A DNA stretch of 6,295 nt from an uncultured Faecalibacterium sp. (GCA_934525325.1 CAKSZE010000074.1:1-6295); one strand, 5' to 3'. Shown: positions 1 through 5,952, numbered from the stretch's first letter. Notes: a model not told the origin generated them from the sequence alone. Numbers and translations: made by a program.

Positions 1-359
1 CTGACGGAGAATGCGCGCTCGATGTTCAGGGAGGCAAGATTGCCGCTGAACGCGGTGTAGTAGACCTCATCGCCCTCTTCAGAGCGGATGCCGGAAAGGT
101 GCATGACCTGTGCGGGGGAAGCATCGGCATCGGTCAGAAGGACCTGCCGTGCACCATTGGAGTCGGTGACGTAGGTCAGCCGCAGATTTGCAGCGGTGAC
201 GCCAAGGGTAGCCACAAGGCATACCACCATGACACAAAATGCCAGCACACGGGGAGATACTGCCTGCTTTGCGGCAGTAACTGCTTTCTTCAATTTAACG
301 GAAGCGATACGAGACAACTCCTCTCTTTGTCGTATTTGGCGCGGCCGCGGGCAGTGCAT
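1..359 (-). CDS. YabE/G5-type cell-wall protein, N-terminal part (runs off window edge)
   Basis: This is the 5' part of a leftward gene; 119 codons are visible and the frame stays open to the window edge. The protein begins with a basic stretch (KLKK near residue 22), then one hydrophobic segment at about residues 38-57, and then an extracytoplasmic part starting NLRLTYVTDSNGARQVLLTD. Basic N-terminus, single anchor and this short beta-rich start resemble the DUF348/G5/3D-domain proteins (YabE, resuscitation-factor-like) that remodel peptidoglycan outside the membrane. The G5 and 3D domains would lie beyond the edge, so the family is inferred. The start is uncertain. ATG at 359-357 has only a weak GGGGTG before it. 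A strong AGAGAGGAG sits too close to an in-frame TTG at 317-315, and another TTG is at 293-291. It is divergent from the phage-type operon and has its own promoter at 596-624, so it is probably an ordinary host gene. Confidence 0.65.
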   Translation of the reverse strand, partial: MHCPRPRQIRQREELSRIASVKLKKAVTAAKQAVSPRVLAFCVMVVCLVATLGVTAANLRLTYVTDSNGARQVLLTDADASPAQVMHLSGIRSEEGDEVYYTAFSGNLASLNIERAFSV

Positions 360-414
360 CAGCACCCCGGCCGCCCGGACTGCGGCGGCTCTGAGTATAA
401 GCGCCGCACAGTCA

Positions 415-455
415 AATACGATGCTCTCTTTGGGTAAAAAGCGGAGCATCGTATT
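415..455. repeat. Perfect 12-bp inverted repeat with 17-nt loop in the leader
   Basis: AATACGATGCTC (415-426) and GAGCATCGTATT (444-455) are exact reverse complements. The loop is 17 nt. Neither strand shows a T run right after the stem, so it is not a simple terminator. An alternative pair, AAAGCGGA (438-445) with TCCGCTTT (467-474), overlaps the right arm, so the two stems cannot form together. This is the arrangement expected of a switch or attenuator, although chance cannot be excluded. Confidence 0.55.
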
Positions 456-474
456 ACAGGTTGGAATCCGCTTT

Positions 475-527
475 GGGCAGACCACAAAACTGCCCCGGCA
501 CGGGCCGCATCTGCCCATGCCGTGCCG
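475..527 (-). promoter_or_regulatory. Structured leader: two adjacent GC hairpins
   Basis: Two perfect inverted repeats abut in the leader of the YabE-like gene. GGGCAG (475-480) pairs with CTGCCC (490-495) around a 9-nt loop. CGGCACGG (496-503) pairs with CCGTGCCG (520-527) around a 16-nt loop. With the dyad at 415-455 they make the transcript between promoter and start codon strongly folded. Cell-wall hydrolase genes in Firmicutes are often preceded by riboswitches such as the c-di-AMP ydaO class, but I could not match the ydaO consensus or any other class I know here. I therefore call it only a structured leader. Confidence 0.4.
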
Positions 528-545
528 TACGCAGGACGGCTTTTT
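524..545 (+). terminator. Weak candidate terminator on the plus strand, opposite the leader
   Basis: GCCGT (524-528), a 7-nt loop and ACGGC (536-540) are followed directly by TTTTT (541-545). The stem is short but four of its five pairs are GC. No plus-strand gene lies upstream within the window. If real, it would end a transcript running antisense to the 5' end of the YabE-like gene, or stop stray transcription from the left. It overlaps the right arm of the 496-527 hairpin. Confidence 0.3.
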
Positions 546-572
546 ACTTCATCCAGATAGAATTTAAACGCT

Positions 573-595
573 GCAACGTTCGTTGCGCAAACGTT
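573..595. repeat. Overlapping dyads in the first transcribed bases (possible operator)
   Basis: GCAACG-TT-CGTTGC (573-586) is a perfect 6-bp inverted repeat with a 2-nt centre. It overlaps a second pair, AACGTT at 575-580 and 590-595. Both lie directly downstream of the -10 box of the minus-strand promoter, covering the likely start site and first transcribed bases. A repressor site or a small hairpin at the 5' end of the RNA would both fit. The function is inferred from position alone. Confidence 0.35.
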
Positions 596-624
596 ATTTT
601 ACCAGACCGTAAAGCATCTGTCAA
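596..624 (-). promoter_or_regulatory. Sigma-A-type promoter for the leftward YabE-like gene
   Basis: Read on the minus strand there is a perfect -35 hexamer TTGACA (624-619), a 17-nt spacer, and a -10 hexamer TAAAAT (601-596) differing from TATAAT at one base. Transcription should start near 588-590 and run left. This gives a leader of about 230 nt to the ATG at 359, or about 270 nt to the TTG at 317. The sequence upstream of the -35 (about 640-760) is A/T-tract rich, as in promoters with UP-like elements. No other gene lies between, so this promoter is the best candidate for the YabE-like gene. Confidence 0.65.
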
Positions 625-945
625 ATTTGCGCCTTGCGCTTTGTTAGATTTGTAACATTGTTTTTTGTGCAATTTCCACAGTGTTTTTTTTGATATTTTG
701 GCTTTTAGGTAGTTTCCTTCTGATTTTTTCCTTTTTTCTAAGGGTGATTTGTTCATGAATTTTTAACATTTGCGCCGGCTTTTTTCCCTGCAAATAAGGC
801 CGCAGCAGCGGCCGCTGCGCCCAAAACAAGCTGCCCCACATCGCGGGTTTTGCATGGAAAACCCACGGGGGAATTACCCAGTTCCGGCAGGGGAGAAGGG
901 GCTGTATTTGCGGTGCAAAAACCCCGTTTAGCAAAATGCCGAAGA

Positions 946-968
946 ACAGAAAATTTCACATTTTCTGT
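946..968. promoter_or_regulatory. Perfect 9-bp operator-like dyad before the phage-type operon
   Basis: ACAGAAAAT (946-954) and ATTTTCTGT (960-968) are exact reverse complements separated by TTCAC. The 23-bp site is about 65 bp upstream of the first ATG and overlaps the -35 region of the possible promoter at 955-982. Size and symmetry fit a dimeric helix-turn-helix repressor. No regulator gene is in the window, so its partner is unknown. Confidence 0.5.
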
Positions 969-982
969 ACACACTGGATAGT
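955..982 (+). promoter_or_regulatory. Possible promoter of the phage-type operon
   Basis: TTCACA (955-960, one mismatch to the -35 consensus), a 16-nt spacer and GATAGT (977-982, two mismatches to the -10) would start transcription near 989, about 45 nt before the ATG at 1035. A better -10, TACAAT, lies at 999-1004 but has no good -35 at the right distance; it could belong to an activated promoter. The choice between the two is open. Confidence 0.35.
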
Positions 983-1034
983 TTTGCACCCCCGGCGGTA
1001 CAATCGGGACAGCAAACAGAAAAGGAGGTTTTGC

Positions 1035-2639
1035 ATGGAAATCGAGATCCTCAAGCAGCAGTGCGGCGGCACCGAATTTGTGCCCCAGCCGCACCGGCTG
1101 CACCTTGGCGCACAGAACGCCGAGGGGGTGGACCGGCTGCAGTTCATCCTGCCCGCAGCGTGGGCGGGGTGCACCATGGCGCTGTATCTGCGCCGCAGCG
1201 ATGGGGTGCATCTGGCCGCTATTCCGCTGGACACCGATGGCAGCGTGACGGTGGACCGCCGCCTGACCGGCAGCGTGCGGGGGCAGTGGATGCTGGCCGC
1301 CATGGGCAGCGGCGGCTACACCGCCTACACCCGCCCCGGCAGCTACGATGTGTACGCCACCCTGCCCACGGACGGCGGCAGTGAGGAGCTGCCGCCCTCG
1401 GTGTACGAGCAGTTCGTGGCGCGTGTGCTGGAAAGTGCCCGCGCCGCAGCGGAAAGCGCCCGCCGCGCCGAGAACGGCGCAGCAGACACCGCCGTGCAGG
1501 TGGCGCTGGCGCAAAAAGCTACGGACAAGATTCTGGCTGACCGTACCGACGCCGATGCCTGCGCAAAGCGGGCGGAGGCCGCCGCGCTGCGGGCAGAGAG
1601 CTACGCGCCCAAGGACGGCACCGTGCTGAGCGTGAACAGCAAGGGCGGCGCGGTGCATTTGGATGCACAGGATGTGGCGGCGGTGCCGCTTCCGGCGCAG
1701 CCTTTGCCCGGCGAGGTGGTGCGCATCCTCAGTGTGGATACCGCCACCGGCGCGGTACAGACCGACACCACCCCGCTGCCGGACCTGCGCCCCTATGTGC
1801 GCAGCGAGACCGTGCCTACGGCGGCAACGCCCGGCGCGGTGCGGGCGGACGAACAGTACGGTGTTGCGGTGCGGGCAGACGCCACCCTGACCACCGTGCC
1901 TGCCACAGCGGCGCAGCTGGACCGCATGACCGAGGCTTATGCGCCCCTGACCCCGGCGCTGCTGCCCTACGGTGTAAAAAAGGCGCTGACCAGTGCCGCC
2001 GGGGCAGCAAGCTGGTCGGCGCAGGAAAAGACGGCAGCACTGTTGCAGCTGGGCGCGGACGACCGGTTTTATTCCAAAGCCGAGGCAGACCGGAAATTCA
2101 GCACGACCTACACCTTACCGCCTGCCACCGCAGCCGTGCTGGGCGGCGTGAAGCCAGGGCGCGGCCTGACCGTGAGCGCGGACGGCACGCTGGAAGTGAC
2201 AGCGGAAAACCTTGATGCCGTGCTGGGCTTTAGCCTGACAGAAAAACTGAAACGACTGGAAAGGATGATGAACATGGACGGAAAGCTGGTCTATACTGCC
2301 GTGGGCACTGCGGGCAAGGCTGCCACGAGCCTGACTGTGCCGGAGACGGCAGATTACATCGTGGTAAAGATGATGTGCCCCACAACGTTCAACAGCAGCA
2401 GCACGGTGGCTGCGGCGGCTGCGGACTACGGCAGCACCCGCATCGTGCGGGGCGGCGCAGCAGTTGCCATGGTGGGCGGCACAAGCTATGAGCTCGACAA
2501 TGGCGTCAAGTGCAGCGGCGCAGCGCCTGTACGGATGAGCTTTGCAGCAGACGGCACGCTGAACGTGGGCGCTGTGAGAACGGACTCGGCAGTGGATTAT
2601 AAGTATCCCTTCAACGTGGAGGGCTACCAGTATGTGTAA
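1035..2639 (+). CDS. Phage baseplate/tail-fibre-like protein
   Basis: A 534-residue virion-type protein. The start at ATG 1035 is chosen because AAAGGAGG (1022-1029) precedes it at ideal spacing; an ATG 99 bases upstream in frame lacks such a site. Residues about 33-112 form a beta-rich domain of the type seen at the N-terminus of Firmicute phage baseplate proteins (BppU-like), with an RLQF...P..W.G.T pattern. Residues about 122-190 are Ala/Arg/Glu-rich with AES.RRAE-like repeats and should be a trimeric coiled coil. Short fibre-like segments follow, including VLSVNSKGGAV near 197 and GVKPGRGLTVSADGTLEV at about 370-388, a motif common in phage tail fibres. A helix LTEKLKRLERMMNMDG near 401-416 leads into a C-terminal beta domain (417-534) that may contact the receptor. 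It heads the operon and would attach the fibre apparatus or bind the host. The phage-tail class is fairly secure; the exact position in the tail is not. Confidence 0.8.
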   Translation: MEIEILKQQCGGTEFVPQPHRLHLGAQNAEGVDRLQFILPAAWAGCTMALYLRRSDGVHLAAIPLDTDGSVTVDRRLTGSVRGQWMLAAMGSGGYTAYTRPGSYDVYATLPTDGGSEELPPSVYEQFVARVLESARAAAESARRAENGAADTAVQVALAQKATDKILADRTDADACAKRAEAAALRAESYAPKDGTVLSVNSKGGAVHLDAQDVAAVPLPAQPLPGEVVRILSVDTATGAVQTDTTPLPDLRPYVRSETVPTAATPGAVRADEQYGVAVRADATLTTVPATAAQLDRMTEAYAPLTPALLPYGVKKALTSAAGAASWSAQEKTAALLQLGADDRFYSKAEADRKFSTTYTLPPATAAVLGGVKPGRGLTVSADGTLEVTAENLDAVLGFSLTEKLKRLERMMNMDGKLVYTAVGTAGKAATSLTVPETADYIVVKMMCPTTFNSSSTVAAAAADYGSTRIVRGGAAVAMVGGTSYELDNGVKCSGAAPVRMSFAADGTLNVGAVRTDSAVDYKYPFNVEGYQYV

Positions 2640-2651
2640 GGATGGTGCAGC

Positions 2652-3251
2652 ATGAATGAGATGACCATCCGGCTGGAGCGCAACGGCGCGGCAGCGGTGC
2701 CCGGTGGGCAGCTGTTGCTGGGGTACGCGGGCAACCGGGGCAACTACCGGCTGCGCATCGAGCAGCGGGGCGAGTGGAAGGGGCTGACGGTATGCGCCCA
2801 CTGGCACACCCCCGGTGCAAGCGCGGCTACACTGGTGGAAAGCGGCTTTCTGACCGTACCGGCGGCGGTGACAGCAGTGCCAGGCGTGGGCTGCATCACC
2901 TTTGAGGGCACGGACGGCAGCCGCACCGTGACCAGCGCCGATGTGCGGTGCAAGGTATGCGCCAACAGCGGCACGGCAGAGGGCGCGATGCCCGCACCGG
3001 CTACCCCGGCATGGGAGGCGCTGGTAGGGCTGCTGGGCACAGGCGGCATTACCACTGCGGAAAAGCGGGAACTGCTGGCGATTCTGCGGCTTCTGGCGGC
3101 GGGCAATGACGCAGCCATGGACGCCTGCGACCGCTTGGCGGCGCTGTGGGGCATCACGCAGCCGGAAAAGCCGGATCAGCCGACAGACACGGCTTTCGCC
3201 GTGCTGGGGCAGGCGATCCTTGGAAAAATGATCTTAGGGAGGAGCAAATGA
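2652..3251 (+). CDS. Small phage baseplate-associated protein
   Basis: A 199-residue protein starting 12 bp after the previous stop, with AAGGA overlapping that stop; a second ATG at 2661 is an alternative start. Residues about 31-105 form a beta-rich domain with YRLRI...GEWKGLTV and a GTDGSRTVTSADVRC end, typical of short Firmicute phage tail proteins next to the fibre genes. The same pattern (RL, then W-G-T, then a TV strand and an aromatic/Gly strand) occurs in residues 33-112 of the upstream gene, so the two are probably paralogous domains. Residues 117-166 are helical, with ITTAEKRELLAILRLL. The C-terminus AFAVLGQAILGKMILG is hydrophobic and may pack against a partner. The stop overlaps the next start as ATGA, which suggests translational coupling. 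It is likely structural; no enzyme motif is seen. Confidence 0.78.
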   Translation: MNEMTIRLERNGAAAVPGGQLLLGYAGNRGNYRLRIEQRGEWKGLTVCAHWHTPGASAATLVESGFLTVPAAVTAVPGVGCITFEGTDGSRTVTSADVRCKVCANSGTAEGAMPAPATPAWEALVGLLGTGGITTAEKRELLAILRLLAAGNDAAMDACDRLAALWGITQPEKPDQPTDTAFAVLGQAILGKMILGRSK

Positions 3252-4363
3252 GCTACGAAAAACAGAATTTTGTGGACGGCCAGACCCTGACGGCTGCCCA
3301 CCTGAACCACATGGAAGCGGGCATTGCAGCCGCCGCCACAGGTGTCAAAGGTGATAAGGGCGATAAGGGCGACACTGGCCCGGCGGGCGCAAAGGGAGAA
3401 AAAGGCGACCCGGGCGAGGGCTTTACCGCCAACGCAAGGGCGCTGCTGCTGAACCTGTTTGAGAATGCGGCCTACAAGACCAGCGATGCACAGGCTGCCC
3501 TGAATGCGCTGCGGGCAGAGTGGGGCGGCAGTGTGCAGGATATTCCTGTGCAGAGCGTGAGCCTGAGCAGCAGCACCATGACCCTGAACGAGGGCGAGAG
3601 CAAGACCCTGACGGCTACCGTGCTGCCCGCGAATGCCACCAATAAAACCGTGACGTGGGGAGCTTCGCCCGCAGGCTTTGTTACGGTGGCAAACGGCGTG
3701 GTGACGGGCAGTAAGGCGGGCAGCTGCACGGTGACTGCCACCGCAGGCGGAAAAAGTGCTCAGTGTGTCGTGACGGTGGCAGAGGTGGAGACGGCGCAGC
3801 TGCTTTACAGCCTGCCGCAGGAAACGGTGCTCTCCGCCGCTGCAAAGACCGGGCTGGATACCGGGCTGAAGCTGCTGGAACACGCTTCTACTGAAACACC
3901 GCAGTACACCATCCTGCTGGATGCTAAAGCCGGAGATGCTTTTGATGCTAACACCTGGCCTGCCTTCCTGCACTGCCTGACCGAGACGGGCAGCACCAGC
4001 AACCTGCCCGGCTTCAACTCCACCAGCAGCCCGCTGAACAATAAGACCGAGTTCGCCTACTACAACTACGGCGGCGTGACCCTGTCGGACAGCATCGAAC
4101 ACTTCAAGACCCGCACACGGTATGCGGTGCAGATCGACGGCAGAAAATATCGCGGCGGCAGTACCTACTGCCCGCTGACGGAGTGGAAAACCAGTAACGG
4201 TCCGATCGTCGATGTGCCTCAGACCTTCCTGATCGGTGCAGCACAAAGCGCAGACGGCAGCAAAAAGCAGCAGTTCTGGGACGGCACGGTGTATCAGTGC
4301 AGAGTCTACAAGGGGCTGCTGAGCGATAACAAGGTAAACGAGTACATTCAGAAGGGGTGGTAA
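3248..4363 (+). CDS. Tail fibre: collagen-like stalk, Big_2 domain, lectin-like C-terminus
   Basis: A 371-residue fibre protein. The start at ATG 3248 follows AGGGAGGAG and overlaps the preceding stop by 4 bp; an in-frame ATG at 3146 lies inside the previous gene and is not used. The N-terminus (FVDGQTLTAAHLNHMEAGI, residues 8-26) is the usual leader of Firmicute phage fibre proteins. Residues 32-58 are nine perfect Gly-X-Y triplets (GDK, GPA, GEK, GDP), a collagen-like triple helix that would make it a trimer. Residues about 101-177 are a bacterial Ig-like Big_2 domain (VSLSSSTMTLNEGES, then TLTATVLPANATNKTVTW, then GVVTGSKAGSCTVTATAGG). Residues about 208-371 look like a concanavalin-A/LamG-type jelly roll ending FLIGAAQSADGS and WDGTVYQCRVYKGLLS, likely to bind surface glycan. 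The role is inferred to be recognition of the cell surface. The domain order is clear; the C-terminal fold is the least certain. Confidence 0.85.
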   Translation: MSYEKQNFVDGQTLTAAHLNHMEAGIAAAATGVKGDKGDKGDTGPAGAKGEKGDPGEGFTANARALLLNLFENAAYKTSDAQAALNALRAEWGGSVQDIPVQSVSLSSSTMTLNEGESKTLTATVLPANATNKTVTWGASPAGFVTVANGVVTGSKAGSCTVTATAGGKSAQCVVTVAEVETAQLLYSLPQETVLSAAAKTGLDTGLKLLEHASTETPQYTILLDAKAGDAFDANTWPAFLHCLTETGSTSNLPGFNSTSSPLNNKTEFAYYNYGGVTLSDSIEHFKTRTRYAVQIDGRKYRGGSTYCPLTEWKTSNGPIVDVPQTFLIGAAQSADGSKKQQFWDGTVYQCRVYKGLLSDNKVNEYIQKGW

Positions 4364-4364
4364 A

Positions 4365-5039
4365 ATGGAAGCGTATGATATCAACGGTCAGCTCATCAGC
4401 CCGCTGGCTGGCAAGGCCCTGTATATTGCAGGCGACAGCATCGCCTACGGCAAGAGCAGCGCAGGCGGCTACGGCAAATGTATTGCAGACAAATACGGCA
4501 TGGCCCTGACCAATGAAGCGGTGGACGGCGCAACGCTGACCCCGAATATTACCGATAATGTATACGGCGGCACCCGTGGCTGCATCAGCACGATCGTGAT
4601 GGGCTCCACGGCGCTGGCAAAGGCAGACTACATCCTGCTGGAGGGTGGCGTGAATGATGCGTGGAACAATGCCCCTGTGGGCACGCTGACCGATGGCTTT
4701 GCCGCCTACGACGAGACGACCATGACCGGTGCACTGGAAAAGATGCTGGAGTTTCTGGCGAAGAATCACAGCGACAAGCGCGTGGCCTATGTGTTCCCGC
4801 ACGGCGGGATGTTCGGCAGCAGCGAAAACTGGTATAAGACCTATAAGCCTGCGATCCTTGCCGCGCTGAAAAAGTGGGGCGTGCCCTGGGTGGACATTGC
4901 AGAAAGCACCCCACCCATGGGTGAACACGGCATTAGCGGGGTAAGCAACAAGTACACCAGCGACGGCACGCACCCCAATAAAGCGGGCTACGAGCGGTTT
5001 TACACGGAGCCCATCGCTGCGCTGCTGAAGCGGCTGTAA
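4365..5039 (+). CDS. SGNH/GDSL hydrolase (esterase) of the tail-fibre operon
   Basis: A 224-residue single-domain serine hydrolase. SGNH blocks are intact: block I IAGDSIAYG with nucleophile Ser25, block II Gly near residue 55 (EAVDGATLT), block III GVND with Gly95 and Asn97 for the oxyanion hole, and block V DGTHPN with Asp200 and His203. Members remove acyl groups from carbohydrates or lipids. In a phage-tail operon the likely substrate is an acetylated surface or capsular polysaccharide met by the fibre. There is no signal peptide or membrane segment, consistent with a virion-bound or cytoplasmic protein. The start ATG lies 1 bp after the fibre stop, with AGAAGGGG before it, so translation is probably coupled. 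Its N-terminal DINGQLISPLAGKALY may be a short adaptor to a partner. The hydrolase class is very secure; the substrate is not known. Confidence 0.9.
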   Translation: MEAYDINGQLISPLAGKALYIAGDSIAYGKSSAGGYGKCIADKYGMALTNEAVDGATLTPNITDNVYGGTRGCISTIVMGSTALAKADYILLEGGVNDAWNNAPVGTLTDGFAAYDETTMTGALEKMLEFLAKNHSDKRVAYVFPHGGMFGSSENWYKTYKPAILAALKKWGVPWVDIAESTPPMGEHGISGVSNKYTSDGTHPNKAGYERFYTEPIAALLKRL

Positions 5040-5046
5040 GGAAAGG

Positions 5047-5469
5047 ATGCGAAGCGAGATGATCCGACAATATAGCCTTGCAAGAGACGGAGACCGCCGC
5101 CTTGCACCGGACTTTCAGGTGCGGGAGCTGCGCTGCCGGGACGGCACCGACACCGTTATGGTGGACGAAGCGCTGACCGTGGTGCTGCAGTGCATCCGGG
5201 AGCACTTCGGCAAGCCGGTGGTGATCACCAGCGGCTACCGGACGGCGGCGCATAACGCAGCCGTGGGTGGTGCCAAGAGCAGCCAGCACTTGCTGGGCCG
5301 GGCGGCAGACATCCGGGTGCAGGGCGTAAGCGTAGAGGATGTGGCCGCCTACGCCGAGCGCCTGATGCCGGACTGGGGCGGCGTGGGAAGATACCCCGTC
5401 AAGGCGGGCAGAGCCACCGGCTGGGTGCATGTGGATACCCGGGCAGAAAAAGCCCGGTGGAGGGGGTGA
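5047..5469 (+). CDS. M15-family peptidase endolysin (peptidoglycan hydrolase)
   Basis: A 140-residue Zn-peptidase of the M15 type (Peptidase_M15_3-like). Zinc ligands are visible in SQHLLGRAAD (His81 and Asp88 of the S-x-H-x-x-G-x-A-x-D motif) and in WVHVDTR (His128). SGYRT (62-66) and FQVRELRCRDG (23-33) are family marks. The family cleaves D-Ala-containing or L-Ala-D-Glu peptide bonds in the cell-wall stem, and phage members act as endolysins. The protein is catalytic domain only: no wall-binding repeat, signal peptide or anchor, so it needs the holin to reach the wall. AAGGA sits 4 bp before ATG 5047; ATG at 5059 is an alternative start. The gene follows the hydrolase by 7 bp and precedes the membrane proteins of the lysis set. 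Function is well supported; the exact bond cut is not. Confidence 0.9.
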   Translation: MRSEMIRQYSLARDGDRRLAPDFQVRELRCRDGTDTVMVDEALTVVLQCIREHFGKPVVITSGYRTAAHNAAVGGAKSSQHLLGRAADIRVQGVSVEDVAAYAERLMPDWGGVGRYPVKAGRATGWVHVDTRAEKARWRG

Positions 5470-5474
5470 GCGCG

Positions 5475-5693
5475 ATGACAAGCATCATCTCGGCTATTAT
5501 CGCAGGCGCAGTGACCCTGATCGGCGTGCTGATTGCCAACGGAAAAAGTCAGGCGGTGACCGACACCAAGCTGGAGGAGCTGACCCGGGAGGTGCGGGAG
5601 CATAACAACTTTGCCCGCCGCGTACCCATTTTAGAAGAACAGATGAAGGTGGCCAACCACCGCATTGCAGATTTAGAGAAAGAGAGGAACTGA
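5475..5693 (+). CDS. Small membrane/coiled-coil lysis accessory protein (XhlA-like)
   Basis: A 72-residue protein with one N-terminal transmembrane segment (about residues 3-21, ISAIIAGAVTLIGVLIANG) and a following coiled coil (about 30-71: LEELTREVREHN, then ILEEQMKVANHRIADLEKE). Such one-TM plus coiled-coil proteins sit beside holins and endolysins in Firmicute prophages; in PBSX-like phages the XhlA protein fills this place. It probably sits in the inner membrane and helps holin function. The start at ATG 5475 has GGAGGGG (5459-5465) upstream. An in-frame ATG at 5457 lies inside the endolysin gene before that site and is less likely. The family match is by architecture, not by a specific motif. 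Confidence 0.72.
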   Translation: MTSIISAIIAGAVTLIGVLIANGKSQAVTDTKLEELTREVREHNNFARRVPILEEQMKVANHRIADLEKERN

Positions 5694-5697
5694 ACCT

Positions 5698-5952
5698 ATG
5701 AACGATACCCATTGCAAAATTTCTGCCGCCACGCTGGCACGCACCGCTGCGCTGGCGCTGGCACTGACCAATCAGGTGCTGAGTGCCTGCGGCAAGCCCA
5801 TGCTGCCCATCGAGAGTGCAACCGTGGAGCAGCTGGTGACCACCGGCCTGACCGTGACTGCCGCCCTTGTGGGCTGGTGGAAGAATAACTCCTTCACCCC
5901 GGAAGCCATCAAGGCAGACGGCTATCTGGAACAGCTGCGGGAAAAGCAGTAA
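5698..5952 (+). CDS. Phage holin, SPP1 family
   Basis: An 84-residue small membrane protein. TM1 spans about 11-30 (ATLARTAALALALTNQVLSA) and TM2 about 44-61, ending in the diagnostic GWWKNNSFTPEA, then a charged cytoplasmic tail GYLEQLREKQ. The NQVLSACGKPMLPI turn and WWKNNSFT motif are characteristic of SPP1-type holins, which form membrane holes and release the endolysin. GAGAGGAA (5680-5688) precedes ATG 5698, which is 4 bp after the previous stop. It is the last gene before the strong terminator and completes the lysis set. The family call is secure. Confidence 0.9.
   Translation: MNDTHCKISAATLARTAALALALTNQVLSACGKPMLPIESATVEQLVTTGLTVTAALVGWWKNNSFTPEAIKADGYLEQLREKQ

Larger units (their letters stand above)
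360..1034. other. Non-coding region between the divergent YabE-like gene and the phage-type operon
   Basis: No convincing gene is present in these 675 bases. The left half (360-625) is the leader and promoter of the leftward gene. The stretch 640-760 is very A/T rich, with T tracts on the plus strand. The stretch 765-930 is GC rich and holds a 14-bp palindrome GCAGCGGCCGCTGC (805-818) and a 7-bp dyad GGGTTTT/AAAACCC (845-864). GGTGCAAAA near 912-920 is echoed in reverse complement as TTTTGCACC at 982-990. A minus-strand open frame here ends in a hydrophobic Ala-rich segment at about 753-869 but lacks a credible ribosome binding site. Open frames that read through the promoter look accidental. 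Confidence 0.6.

Noticed and set aside
394..416. Second minus-strand promoter TTGACT...TATACT
   Set aside because: The spacer is only 10 nt, too short for sigma-A.
666..680. DnaA-box-like AATTTCCACA
   Set aside because: A single imperfect copy with no cluster, no dnaA/dnaN neighbours and no AT-rich unwinding repeats.
544..756. Basic 70-residue minus-strand open frame with an ATG at 756
   Set aside because: It runs through the TTGACA/TAAAAT promoter, lies in A/T-tract DNA with Lys-rich translation, and has no ribosome binding site.
753..1658. Long minus-strand open frame ending in an Ala-rich hydrophobic segment
   Set aside because: Most of it is the shadow of the baseplate gene in GC-rich DNA. 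The last ~40 codons (about 753-869) look membrane-like but have no good start or ribosome binding site, and the region carries palindromes and a promoter dyad instead.
3176..4384. Minus-strand open frame of 402 codons opposite the fibre gene
   Set aside because: A shadow frame in GC-rich coding DNA. The plus frame has clear domains and a ribosome binding site.
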